36,254 bases of DNA from an uncultured Dermabacteraceae bacterium (GTDB taxonomy: Bacteria > Actinomycetota > Actinomycetes > Actinomycetales > Dermabacteraceae), in NCBI GenBank assembly GCA_946223075.1, contig CAMILZ010000021.1, forward strand, positions 1-36,254. The letters are read 5' to 3'. Position numbers and translations under genes: made by a program. The first letter of the stretch is position 1, and each line of letters begins with the position of its first letter. This document shows positions 7,223 through 14,674 of the stretch, one piece after another. A model generated the notes under the pieces. It did not search any database. It had not been told where the DNA came from and saw nothing but the letters and a program-made list of their open reading frames with translations.

Positions 7223-8190
7223 GCTCGCTCGACGTTTCGAATGCTGCCGCTGGCGCCGCCTCTGAAGAGATTCACGAGGCGGGCCAGCAGGCCCCGCGGA
7301 AGAAGAAGCGCCGCGGAAGCATGAGCGACGGCATTTGGCCGTGGCTGTTTATCGCCCCGACCGTGATCGGCATTGGCCTCATGTACTTCGTGCCGATGAT
7401 CATGAGCTTCGGCATGTCGCTCACGTCGTGGTCAACGTTCGAGCCCGCGCACTTCGTGGGGCTCGACAACTTCAAACGCCTTGCCGAGGATCCGCAGCTT
7501 CCACGCGCGTTCCTCAACACGGTGATTTACACCGTCATCATTCTGCTCGCGATCCCGATCTCGGTGCTCTTCGCGGCACTGCTTGAGCGCCCCGGCCTTA
7601 AAGGCGCTGGAATCTACCGTGCGCTGTTCTTCCTGCCCTACATCGCGATGCCCACGGCTATCTCGATGGTGTGGCGCATGATCTTCCACAGCGAAGCCGG
7701 CATCGTGAACGTCATTCTGAGGCTCTTCGGGATCGAGGGACCGCGGTGGATCACAACCGAATGGGTGGCCCTCATCGTCGTCGCGATCGTGGGCCTGTGG
7801 ATGAGTATTGGCTTCAAGATCATCGTGCTCGGGGCGGGCCTCAAGACCATCCCGCCGGAGGTCTACGAGGCCGCGCAGCTCGACGGCGCGGGAACGTGGC
7901 GACAGTTCTTCTCGATCACGATTCCGCTGCTCACCCCGAGCATCTTCTTCCTCACCGTGACGAGCATCATCGGCGGCTTTCAGCTGTTCGACCTTATTTT
8001 CGCGGTGCTCGGTGACGCGAACCCCGTCACAAAGAAGACCCTCTCGCTCGTGTACCTGTTCTACCGCGCAGCGTTCCCGGGAGACGACAAGGGGTATGCC
8101 TCGGCAATCGCGCTTTTGATCCTCGTGATTGTTGGCATTCTGACGATCTTCCAGTTCCGGGTCCAGAAGAAGTGGGTGAACTATGACTGA
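7219..8190 (+). CDS. Sugar ABC transporter permease (MalF/UgpA type)
   Basis: First integral membrane subunit of the importer, 323 residues. It has a charged Lys/Arg-rich cytoplasmic N-terminus (~30-35), then six predicted helices. The EAA loop that docks the ATPase is at about residues 214-238 (EVYEAAQLDGAGTWRQFFSI). The GTG start lies inside the stop codon of the binding-protein gene (GTGA overlap). Its end overlaps the second permease gene by 8 bases. These overlaps imply balanced synthesis of the heterodimer. No ATPase gene accompanies the cluster. Confidence 0.93.
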   Translation: MSSLDVSNAAAGAASEEIHEAGQQAPRKKKRRGSMSDGIWPWLFIAPTVIGIGLMYFVPMIMSFGMSLTSWSTFEPAHFVGLDNFKRLAEDPQLPRAFLNTVIYTVIILLAIPISVLFAALLERPGLKGAGIYRALFFLPYIAMPTAISMVWRMIFHSEAGIVNVILRLFGIEGPRWITTEWVALIVVAIVGLWMSIGFKIIVLGAGLKTIPPEVYEAAQLDGAGTWRQFFSITIPLLTPSIFFLTVTSIIGGFQLFDLIFAVLGDANPVTKKTLSLVYLFYRAAFPGDDKGYASAIALLILVIVGILTIFQFRVQKKWVNYD

Positions 8191-9082
8191 CTCTCTCGCT
8201 CCCAATCTTCCCTTCGAGGAAACCAAGGGGAAGAAAAAGAAGAAGCACAAGCGCACGAAGGGTCTGCACGGGCACACGTGGGACGCGCACCTGATCCTCG
8301 GAATCGGCGCGATCACGATGCTTTTCCCGTTCCTGTGGCAGATCAAGCTCGCGCTGAGCACCCGAGCCGAGGTCGTCGAAATCCCGATGAACCTCTGGCC
8401 AGAGAAGCTCAGGTGGGAAAACTTCGTTCGCGTTTTCGAGTTCGTGCCGTTCACCGAGCAAATGACCGTCACGGTGAGCTACGCGATCCTCAGGATCCTC
8501 GCGGAGCTCGTGACGTGTTCACTTGCCGGTTATGCGTTCGCGCGCATGCGCTTTCGCGGCAGGAAGGTGATCTTCTTCCTGCTTCTTACGGTCCTCATGG
8601 TTCCCGGGCAGATCTTCCTCATCCCGCAGTACCAGATGGTCGATGCGGCGGGGCTTCTCGATAACTTCTTCGCGATCCTCGCCCCGGGCCTCGTGAGTGC
8701 ATTCGGCGTGTTCTTCATGATGCAGTACTTCCGCCGCATCCCCGAGGAACTCGTCGACGCCGCGAAGCTCGATGGCTGCAATCCGTGGCAAATGTTCTGG
8801 AAGATCATGCTTCCGCTTGCACGCCCGGCGCTGTTCTCGTTCGGCGTGATCACGCTGCTCTCTGCCTGGAACGCCCTTCTGTGGCCGCTTGTCGTGATCA
8901 ACTCGACCGAGAAGTACCCGGTTGCCGTGGGCCTCGCGATGCTCCAGGGCGACCACCTCGTCGGTCCGGATTACCCGATGATTATGGCGGCGAGCCTCAT
9001 GGCCATGGCCCCCGTGTTCATCGCGTTCGCCATCATGCAAAAGAAGGTCATCGAAGGCTTCGCACTCTCGAGCTTCCGCTAA
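8183..9082 (+). CDS. Sugar ABC transporter permease (MalG/UgpE type)
   Basis: Second integral membrane subunit of the importer, 299 residues. A lysine-rich cytoplasmic N-terminus (~14-30) is followed by six helices. The EAA loop at about 189-213 reads ELVDAAKLDGCNPWQMFWKI. The C-terminal KKVIEGFALSSFR is typical of MalG-type permeases. The ATG is inside the end of the preceding gene. The first dehydrogenase gene follows after 36 bases, so the whole set is probably one transcript. Confidence 0.93.
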   Translation: MTDSLAPNLPFEETKGKKKKKHKRTKGLHGHTWDAHLILGIGAITMLFPFLWQIKLALSTRAEVVEIPMNLWPEKLRWENFVRVFEFVPFTEQMTVTVSYAILRILAELVTCSLAGYAFARMRFRGRKVIFFLLLTVLMVPGQIFLIPQYQMVDAAGLLDNFFAILAPGLVSAFGVFFMMQYFRRIPEELVDAAKLDGCNPWQMFWKIMLPLARPALFSFGVITLLSAWNALLWPLVVINSTEKYPVAVGLAMLQGDHLVGPDYPMIMAASLMAMAPVFIAFAIMQKKVIEGFALSSFR

Positions 9083-9118
9083 AACCTTCGGTTCAGTGTC
9101 CCTTGAAAGAATGGACGA

Positions 9119-10138
9119 ATGATTTTCAACGATGAGCCGTCCCCCCGCGTGGGCATCGTGGGAACGGGGGGTATTTCCCGTTCCCACGCCCGCGGCTGGC
9201 GGGCCCTCAATGCCGACATCCACGTCTTCAGCAGCGAGGGCGCGGAGGATTTCGCCGCGCAATTCGCGCCCGTGACGATTCACGATTCGTTCGAAAGCCT
9301 CCTCGAGGCCGTCGACGTGATCGATGTGTGCACGCCGACCCCTTCGCACCCCGAGTACGTGCACGCCGCGCTTGATCACGGCATGCACGTGCTGTGTGAG
9401 AAGCCGTTTGCGCTCACCTCGAACGAGGCGGAGCGCATGGTGCAGCACGCGAACGAAGCTGATCGAATTCTTTTCCCCGCGCACGTCGTGCGGTTTTTCC
9501 CTCAATACGAGGCGCTTCGCCGAGCCGTCGACTCCGGCCGCCTCGGCGAGCTCGCCGTTCTTCGCTTCGAGCGCTCCGGTTCGATGCCCGTGCAGCCCTG
9601 GTTCGGCGACGAAGCCGTGAGCGGCGGCATCATCATGGATCAGATGATCCACGACATCGACCAGGCGCTCTGGCTCGCCGGGCCCGCGACGAGCGTGTTT
9701 GCCGCCCAGAACATCTCGAGCGGCGACAAGAGCGTGCGCGCCGCGCACGTGATCCTCACGCACGAAAGCGGCGCACTCTCGTTCTGCCGCGGACTGTGGG
9801 GCGCGAAGGGCACCGTGTTCCACTACTCGTTCGACGTCGCGGGAAGCGCCGGAAAACTCACGTACGACTCGGCAAAGAACACCGGCATCGAGTTCGACGC
9901 GGTCGCTGCCTCGAGTGACGGCAAAAGCTACCTTCCGAGCGTCGCCGGGATGCGAGACCCGTATGCGGCTGAGATCGAAGACTTTTGGAACTGCGTCACG
10001 CAGTCCAGCGTCGGAACCCCAGGTAGTACCTCGGCTGGGCCCGCCCCGCGCGTGAACGGTTCCGACGCCACCCGCGCCATCGCCGTTGCCGAAGCTGCGC
10101 GCGAATCCATCCGTACCGGTGAAAGGATCGTGCTGTGA
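9119..10138 (+). CDS. Gfo/Idh/MocA-family oxidoreductase (first of pair)
   Basis: NAD(P)-dependent dehydrogenase of the Gfo/Idh/MocA family, 339 residues, probably oxidising an imported sugar or inositol-like polyol in the cytoplasm. The N-terminal Rossmann fold carries GIVGTGGISRSHARGW (~11-26). The family hallmark CEKPF is at about residues 94-98. The second half forms the substrate-binding beta-sheet domain, with IIMDQMIHDIDQALWLAG near 170-187; its DxxxHD-like residues match the catalytic Asp/His region. It ends within the GTG of the second dehydrogenase gene (GTGA overlap). The substrate is not assignable from sequence; myo-inositol, scyllo-inositol, glucose and anhydrosugars are the usual candidates. 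Confidence 0.88.
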   Translation: MIFNDEPSPRVGIVGTGGISRSHARGWRALNADIHVFSSEGAEDFAAQFAPVTIHDSFESLLEAVDVIDVCTPTPSHPEYVHAALDHGMHVLCEKPFALTSNEAERMVQHANEADRILFPAHVVRFFPQYEALRRAVDSGRLGELAVLRFERSGSMPVQPWFGDEAVSGGIIMDQMIHDIDQALWLAGPATSVFAAQNISSGDKSVRAAHVILTHESGALSFCRGLWGAKGTVFHYSFDVAGSAGKLTYDSAKNTGIEFDAVAASSDGKSYLPSVAGMRDPYAAEIEDFWNCVTQSSVGTPGSTSAGPAPRVNGSDATRAIAVAEAARESIRTGERIVL

Positions 10139-11148
10139 ACGCGACCGACCCCACCCTTGCGGGCCGCGCCCTCCGCGTGGCCGTGCTGAGTGCCGCCCAC
10201 GTCCACGCTGCTTCGTACGTGCGTCTCCTCGAGGCTCGCGCCGATGTCGAGGTCGTGCTTGCCGACCCGGATGGCTTCGGCGACGTTCCCGCCAAGCGCA
10301 CCGTCGCGACGATCGATGAGGCTTGGACGGCATTCGACGGTGAGGCACCCGATGCCGTCGTCGTCTGTAGCGACAATGCCGGTCACAAAGCTCTCGTGCT
10401 CGAGGCCGCGCGTCGTGGCATCCACGTCTTGTGCGAGAAGCCGCTCGCGACCACCGTCGAAGATGCCGAGGCCATGGTGACGGCGTGCACGGAAGCCGGC
10501 GTTGTGCTCATGACCGCTTTCCCCGTGCACTTTGCTCCGCAGGTGGAAGCGCTGCGCCAGGCCGTCGGGAACGGCAGCCTCGGCGAGATCATCGCGCTCG
10601 CGGGCGCCAACAACGGCAAGCTGCCCGCAGGTCGCGAGTGGTTCACCGACCCGGAAGCTGCCGGTGGCGGGGCACTCGTCGACCACGTTGTGCATATCGC
10701 CGAGATTCTAGATTCTCTCTTTGGAGAACCCGAGACGGTCCACGCGGTTGTGAACGGCGTGTTGTACGGCCACACGAACGACGGCGATGCCGAGACCGGC
10801 GGCCTCGTGACGCTTCGCTACGCGAACGGCCTAATCGCGACGATCGACTGCTCGTGGTCGCAGCCCGCCGAAGCCCCCACGTGGGGAGGCCTGAAACTGC
10901 ACGTGGCCGGCACGGGCGGTCAGCTCGCGATCGACGCTTTTTCGCAGCGCGTCGAGGGCCCCGGCCAGTGGCATTCCTTTGGGCTCAACCTCGATTCGCT
11001 CCTGCTCGAGGCATTTCTCGAAGCCGTGCGCAGCGGCGAGGGGCAAGAACCGTCGGGCGCCGTTGGCGCGCGCACAGTGCGGGTCGTGAACGCTGCGCAG
11101 GAGTCGGTGCGCACGGGGGCACCAGTGGCCTTGTGCGAACCTCAGTGA
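10135..11148 (+). CDS. Gfo/Idh/MocA-family oxidoreductase (second of pair)
   Basis: A second dehydrogenase of the same family, 337 residues, coupled to the first by a 4-base overlap. The Rossmann start is unusual: LRVAVLSAAHVHAASYVRLL (~16-35) has AAHVHA where the family normally has a GxGxxG loop. That pattern occurs in Gfo/Idh members of actinobacterial sugar operons. The CEKPLATT hallmark is near 98-105, and GGGALVDHVVHIAEILDSLFG (from ~177) aligns with the active-site region. Tandem dehydrogenases of this family often carry out successive oxidation or epimerisation steps on one substrate. A terminator follows at 11204, closing the operon. Confidence 0.86.
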   Translation: MNATDPTLAGRALRVAVLSAAHVHAASYVRLLEARADVEVVLADPDGFGDVPAKRTVATIDEAWTAFDGEAPDAVVVCSDNAGHKALVLEAARRGIHVLCEKPLATTVEDAEAMVTACTEAGVVLMTAFPVHFAPQVEALRQAVGNGSLGEIIALAGANNGKLPAGREWFTDPEAAGGGALVDHVVHIAEILDSLFGEPETVHAVVNGVLYGHTNDGDAETGGLVTLRYANGLIATIDCSWSQPAEAPTWGGLKLHVAGTGGQLAIDAFSQRVEGPGQWHSFGLNLDSLLLEAFLEAVRSGEGQEPSGAVGARTVRVVNAAQESVRTGAPVALCEPQ

Positions 11149-11203
11149 GGGCAAATTGAGGGCAGTAGCGCACCCGCCGCGTACCCCATAACTGCATACG
11201 ACG

Positions 11204-11233
11204 AAGCCCAGGCCTTCTGACCTGGGCTTTCGT
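11204..11233 (+). terminator. Rho-independent terminator of the sugar operon
   Basis: AAGCCCAGG (11204-11212) pairs with CCTGGGCTT (11221-11229) around an 8-base loop and is followed by TCGTT. It lies directly before the tRNA-derived repeat that starts the integrated element. Confidence 0.85.
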
Positions 11234-11236
11234 TGT

Positions 11237-11272
11237 GCCCCCGAGACGATTCGAACGTCCGACACCCGCTTT
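11237..11272 (-). repeat. Distal attachment-site repeat (partial tRNA-Arg copy)
   Basis: 36 bases identical to 14475-14510, covering the acceptor 3' strand, T arm and variable loop of tRNA-Arg(CCU). Identity stops at 11273, where one mismatch is followed by four matching bases. The partner anticodon and D arms are absent, so this is not a functional tRNA. Confidence 0.88.
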
Positions 11273-11511
11273 TGGAGTCCCGGGCAGGCTGTCAACTGCG
11301 TCGTTGCAGGTGGTGCACGGGGTGTGCGAAAGGAGCTGATCGCTGCCGATTGCGCCGTCGGGGGGGCACCAGGGGGTGTGCCCAGCTTGGTCCCGAGGGC
11401 AAGGACGTGGAGCGTTCGCGGCAGCTGCAAGTCGACCAGGGGGAACAAGGCCCCCGTGCACCCGATGACGAGTGAATGATGCCGAAGGAAGTAGGAGCGA
11501 AGGAAGTTGTG
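11273..11511. other. Gene-free left end of the element
   Basis: No convincing coding sequence. The open frames here have skewed composition and run across the attachment repeat. The stretch has G-runs (around 11351-11357) and no promoter or repeat that I can name. Confidence 0.5.
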
Positions 11512-11940
11512 ATGAGCGAGCCAGAGCGAGACGCCGAGGTTGAGGACAACGCTCTGCTAGCGGAGTTCGCGGAGCGGTTCGAGGCTGGGGAGGTCGAAGT
11601 CGACGGAACGTCAGCGACACGGCTACCGTGCGAACTGTTCGGGATCTACACCGAACTCTGGAGACTCGTCATGGATGATCGACCGCACCGCAGCTCGATG
11701 GACGAGCAGTCAGGGAAGCCGTCGTTGTCGCGTACGAGCGTGAGGACGAGTTCCTCGGTGTAATGCTGACACCTGTGGGTGCACTGTCGGCCTCTGACCT
11801 CGAAGAGCTGGATGCGCAGGTCGGAGCATTCGCTGCCGGGGAGTGGGGTCTCGCCGTCGAGGAGACTCAGGTGGCGCTCCGCTTGGTCGCGGCGTCGGAG
11901 ATCGAGGCGTCTCTGATCCGGGACCTGTTCGGAGTCTGAC
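11512..11940 (+). pseudogene. Frameshifted small gene of unknown function
   Basis: The ATG at 11512 follows GAAGGAAG and opens a plausible acidic protein (MSEPERDAEVEDNALL and on, to about LWRLVMDD). From about 11680 that frame becomes Ser/Arg/Thr-rich and unprotein-like. From 11679 the frame beginning STAPQLDGRAVREAVVVAYE reads as ordinary coding sequence, through REDEFLGVML, to a TGA at 11938-11940. The simplest reading is one gene of about 140 codons broken by a frameshift near 11675-11690. Alternatively, the ATG at 11763 starts a separate 58-residue protein. I do not recognise a family. Confidence 0.5.
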
Positions 11941-11953
11941 AGGCGAGGACCAA

Positions 11954-12034
11954 TGAGGCCGGTTCCTTCCTAACGGAGGGGGCCGGCCTCAGCCATGCGG
12001 TGGCGCAGAGCCACCGCGCGGCGGCGGAGCCGCC
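11954..12034. repeat. Three consecutive GC-rich hairpins
   Basis: TGAGGCCGG (11954-11962) pairs with CCGGCCTCA (11983-11991). GCGGTGGC (11997-12004) pairs with GCCACCGC (12010-12017). GGCGGC (12020-12025) pairs with GCCGCC (12029-12034). The first can terminate the upstream frameshifted gene. Three stems in 81 bases is more than a terminator needs. Confidence 0.7.
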
Positions 12035-12113
12035 TCCTTGAGTCAGTAAGGAAAGTTCTCACGCAGGCGCGCCTGAACGAGCAAAGAGAGCATCGAGCTA
12101 CGTCCCCTCGGAG

Positions 12114-12119
12114 TACGAT
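12114..12119 (+). promoter_or_regulatory. -10 element TACGAT, predicted leaderless start
   Basis: TACGAT ends 6 bases before the ATG at 12126, the same geometry as at 2055, 20513 and 28319. Confidence 0.5.
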
Positions 12120-12125
12120 CATGGC

Positions 12126-13208
12126 ATGTCGCCTAAATCAGTAGCACTGCTCGTCGAGGAAGCTCTGGATTCTTTCGATGGGACTGGAATGCCGCTCTCA
12201 GCGCAGGTCCGTAAAGCGCTTCGAATCGCTACCAAACTCCAGGATTATCCCTCGCTACTGCGGTTATATATGGAAACTTTTGACCTGAGTCTCCGAGTGA
12301 AGATTGATCATCCTCAATTTCAGCAGGCACAGGAGAATATGACAGCGCTCCTCGGGAAGGATGCGGCAATGGAAGAAATTGTTTCTATTGTCCGCCGCTG
12401 GGAGAGAGATCGATCCATGGTTGGGGGAGAGAATATTTATGGCGTGAGTGTAGAGCAGATCGAGGAGAACCTAGCCACTCTCGACGCTCAACTTGCAGAT
12501 TTGAGTGCGCCTGTGGCGCCAGGTTCGGCGGAGGACTCTATCTATGTCCGCTCCGACAAGGATAAGGCTGCTGCAAAGTTGGTCCCTATTAGGGGAAATC
12601 TACACTCTGTTTTGAGTCGAATTCGAGCAGCCGTGTTCGACATTCTATTGAATACTGAAACGCGGCTAGTTGAGGGCAGGTTCAGGCCCGATGTTTTTGA
12701 GCGGGGTGGAGCGTATGTGAAGTCTGCGATGCAGGAGTATGCGCCAGCCGCTTTGGATAAGTTGGAGTCCGCCGAGGAAAGCCTGCTCGATGGCTCCGGC
12801 GAGTCTCTGGCACACGCTCTCACGTCCTGCAGAAGGGCGATCAAATCCCTGGCTGACGCACTGTATCCCGCGACAGGAGAAGTGATTGTTGGTGGCGATG
12901 GTAAAGAGCGGACTATGAACGATGAATCCTTCCGCAATCGCCTTATCCAGTTCGCAGTGGAACATTTTGAAGGAACGGCACAGCGTAAGTTGGCAAACGA
13001 GACGCTCCGTAGTCTCGGAACACGTCTCGAAATACTAGTTGATTTAGCCTCAAAGGGGGTTCACGCAGATGTATCTCGGGAAGAAGCGGAGAGCTGCGTC
13101 ATGTGGACATACCTCGCTGCAGCGGACTTTTTGAGAATCAAGGACGGGACGTTCCGGGGCTCGGTTGCAAACGTTGAAGAAGCTCGTTCGGGAGAGGCTA
13201 GTAAGTGA
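12126..13208 (+). CDS. AbiTii-like putative abortive-infection (phage defence) protein
   Basis: A 360-residue, mainly helical soluble protein without signal sequence or membrane helix. The first ~50 residues (ALLVEEALDS, then PLSAQVRKALRIATKLQDY) resemble the AbiTii N-terminal domain, in which a helix is followed by LS-x2-LRKAL-x-LA-x-L. The C-terminal third contains SCRRAIKSLADALYPA (~234-249), MNDESFRNRLIQFA (~263-276) and LVDLASKGVHADVSREE (~306-322). That arrangement is seen in uncharacterised proteins around defence loci. No nuclease or ATPase motif is visible. It is the only intact gene in the tRNA-borne element and is less G/C-rich than its surroundings. The family call rests on pattern recall, not alignment, and a toxin or regulator cannot be excluded. 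Confidence 0.5.
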   Translation: MSPKSVALLVEEALDSFDGTGMPLSAQVRKALRIATKLQDYPSLLRLYMETFDLSLRVKIDHPQFQQAQENMTALLGKDAAMEEIVSIVRRWERDRSMVGGENIYGVSVEQIEENLATLDAQLADLSAPVAPGSAEDSIYVRSDKDKAAAKLVPIRGNLHSVLSRIRAAVFDILLNTETRLVEGRFRPDVFERGGAYVKSAMQEYAPAALDKLESAEESLLDGSGESLAHALTSCRRAIKSLADALYPATGEVIVGGDGKERTMNDESFRNRLIQFAVEHFEGTAQRKLANETLRSLGTRLEILVDLASKGVHADVSREEAESCVMWTYLAAADFLRIKDGTFRGSVANVEEARSGEASK

Positions 13209-13239
13209 AAGATATCTCGCGCACTCAATGTAAGCGAGA

Positions 13240-13683
13240 CTACTTTCCCTTTGAGGAGGAGATTAGGCGTTTTGCGTAGCTTGCTTCGACGAGCCGTTTG
13301 AAGGCATCGAGAGTGGTGGTGTCAACGCGTTGCGGCTCGGCAAACCCTGCATCGGCGTGAGTCAAAATCAGTTGCGTGTCGCCCACCAGCATGTTCAGCA
13401 CCCGATCCGAGTCACCGATTCTGTCAATGTAGTTACCCAGGCCCTGGGGGCAGGATGAACACACTAAAACGAGTCCCGGCCATAGCTTGCTGGCAGTCGC
13501 ATAGGCGCGACGCTGCTGATAGGGGCGGCTGATGATCGTTGCAGACCTCGCGTCGATGCCTCTTGACGCCAAAAGCCGCTTTGTGAACGTGAAGTTCTCT
13601 CCGGTGTTGGTCGCCTGAGTTTCTTGCAGGATCGCGTCCGGTGGGACGCCGAGTTCGACTGCGTGCTCGGTGAGCTGACCCAT
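13240..13683 (-). pseudogene. DUF218 (YdcF/SanA-like) protein, 5'-truncated
   Basis: The minus strand encodes about 147 residues of the C-terminal part of a DUF218 domain. LTEHAVELGVPPDAILQE is followed by the family signature ATNTGENF and by TIISRPYQQRRAYATA, before a TAG at 13240-13242. Upstream of about 13683 the same frame runs antisense through the integrase and is not DUF218. The gene has therefore lost its N-terminal half and its start. DUF218 proteins are envelope-associated in many bacteria and their biochemical role is not settled. It converges with the AbiTii-like gene, with 31 bases between the stops. Confidence 0.6.
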
Positions 13684-14448
13684 GCGGAGATCGAGCGGTA
13701 CGTCCATCGGCTGCGCGTCTCGGCGGGTACGAAGAAGCGAGCGGTCATCTCGCTGTCCGCTTTCTTCGGTTGGGCGGTGAGGCGCGGGTACCGGATCGAT
13801 AATCCCGCACGGGGTGTCCAGGTGGTTGGAGAGGTCCCTCGGCATGCCGCGACGATGGCGACCTGGGATGACGTGGAACAGATCGCTGGGAAGATCACGG
13901 ATCCGGGATACTGACTCTATGTTCGGCTCATGGCGTATACCGGGCTGCGGCCGGGGGAGAAGCGGGCCCTGCGAGTCGGGGATGTCTCCGGGGGGGGGCG
14001 GCTTCGCGTGCTGCGCTCGCACCCTGAGGGGCATGTTGAGAAGGACGTGAAGAACCACCAGGCACGATTCGTCCCCGTGGCGGCATCCGTGCTGCGGGAC
14101 CTCGAGCAGCACATAGCGGGCAAGTCTCCCCGGGGCCGGGTGTTCACCGCGCCCGGGGGAGGACTGATCGCTTCCCGGAATCTGCGCCGTGATGTGCACT
14201 GGGCGACGATCGCGCCGGAGCTGCGGCTGTACGACCTTCGGCATGTAGCGGTCTCAGAGTGGGGGCGTGCCGGTGTGCCGCTTGCAACGGTTCGTACCTG
14301 GGCCGGACACTCCTCGCTCGCCGTCACATCGCGCTACACCCACGACGCCGGGAGCGAAGATACGGCGGCGCTGGAGCTGGTGAACGGCCGGGCGGGTGTT
14401 ACGCGGGGGTCACAGGAGTCCAGGCAGTCGACGGAAGGTGCCAGCTGA
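13675..14448 (+). pseudogene. Tyrosine (phage-type) integrase, truncated and with a nonsense codon
   Basis: The remnant begins inside the core-binding domain (LTHAEIERYVHRL) and runs through SAFFGWAVRRGYRIDNPA to TDPGY. An in-frame TGA at 13912-13914 follows, and the same frame continues LYVRLMAYTGLRPGEKRAL to the end. The catalytic Arg (TGLRPGE), the Arg and His of the DLRH box, the GHSS box and the tyrosine (SRYTH) are present. The first His of the usual HDLRH box is Tyr (LYDLRH). The N-terminal arm-binding domain and start codon are missing. A CGA to TGA change would explain the stop. It lies 26 bases from the tRNA, as expected for the element's own integrase. Confidence 0.85.
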
Positions 14449-14473
14449 CGTACAGAGACGCAGTTCAGATCAG

Positions 14474-14546
14474 CGCCCCCGAGACGATTCGAACGTCCGA
14501 CACCCGCTTTAGGAGAGCGGTGCTCTATCCCCTGAGCTACGAGGGC
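14474..14546 (-). tRNA. tRNA-Arg (anticodon CCU)
   Basis: 73 nt on the minus strand. The acceptor GCCCTCG pairs with CGGGGGC, with discriminator G. The anticodon arm is CCGCT-CTCCTAA-AGCGG with anticodon CCT, reading AGG. The T arm is GGACG-TTCGAAT-CGTCT. CCA is not encoded. It is the integration site of the element to its left. Confidence 0.93.
14475..14510 (-). repeat. Proximal attachment-site repeat within tRNA-Arg
   Basis: Copy of 11237-11272 lying in the 3' half of the intact tRNA-Arg(CCU) gene. This end of the element keeps the tRNA functional. Confidence 0.88.
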
Positions 14547-14584
14547 AATCGAAAAGCGCATGCTTCGCGCTTTCGAGCCCTTCC

Positions 14585-14612
14585 ACTCTAGCGGTGATCG
14601 CCGCAGCCTCAA
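14585..14612 (-). promoter_or_regulatory. Sigma-A-like promoter of tRNA-Arg
   Basis: On the minus strand, TTGAGG (14607-14612) and TAGAGT (14585-14590) are separated by 16 bases. The -10 lies 38 bases before the 5' end of the tRNA, which leaves a leader for RNase P. A hairpin (14549-14576, TCGAAA/TTTCGA arms) lies inside that leader. Confidence 0.6.
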
Positions 14613-14674
14613 AGTTCCACGCGGTGCGCGGAAGCGGACGTCACGCGAGGCAGCATGAGTGGGAGGATGGGGAC

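Larger units (their letters stand above)
11237..14510. mobile_element. Small decayed integrative element at tRNA-Arg(CCU)
   Basis: About 3.24 kb bounded by a perfect 36-bp direct repeat (11237-11272 and 14475-14510). The repeat is the 3' part of the minus-strand tRNA-Arg gene, the usual target of tyrosine integrases. The intact tRNA is at the right end; only its 3' portion is duplicated at the left. Inside are a frameshifted small gene, an AbiTii-like gene, a truncated DUF218 gene and a truncated, nonsense-mutated integrase that ends 26 bases from the tRNA. Integrase-next-to-tRNA is the standard order for such elements. The element can no longer move by itself. Its central gene is noticeably less G/C-rich than the flanking chromosome. 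Confidence 0.82.

Noticed and set aside
11237..11272. tRNA-like sequence at the left end of the element
   Set aside because: Only the acceptor 3' strand, T arm and variable loop are present. The anticodon and D arms diverge, so it is an attachment-site copy, not a tRNA.
13240..14244. 334-codon open frame on the minus strand covering the DUF218 remnant and the whole antisense of the integrase
   Set aside because: Only the last ~147 codons look like a protein family. The upstream part is the mirror of the integrase and has antisense-type composition.
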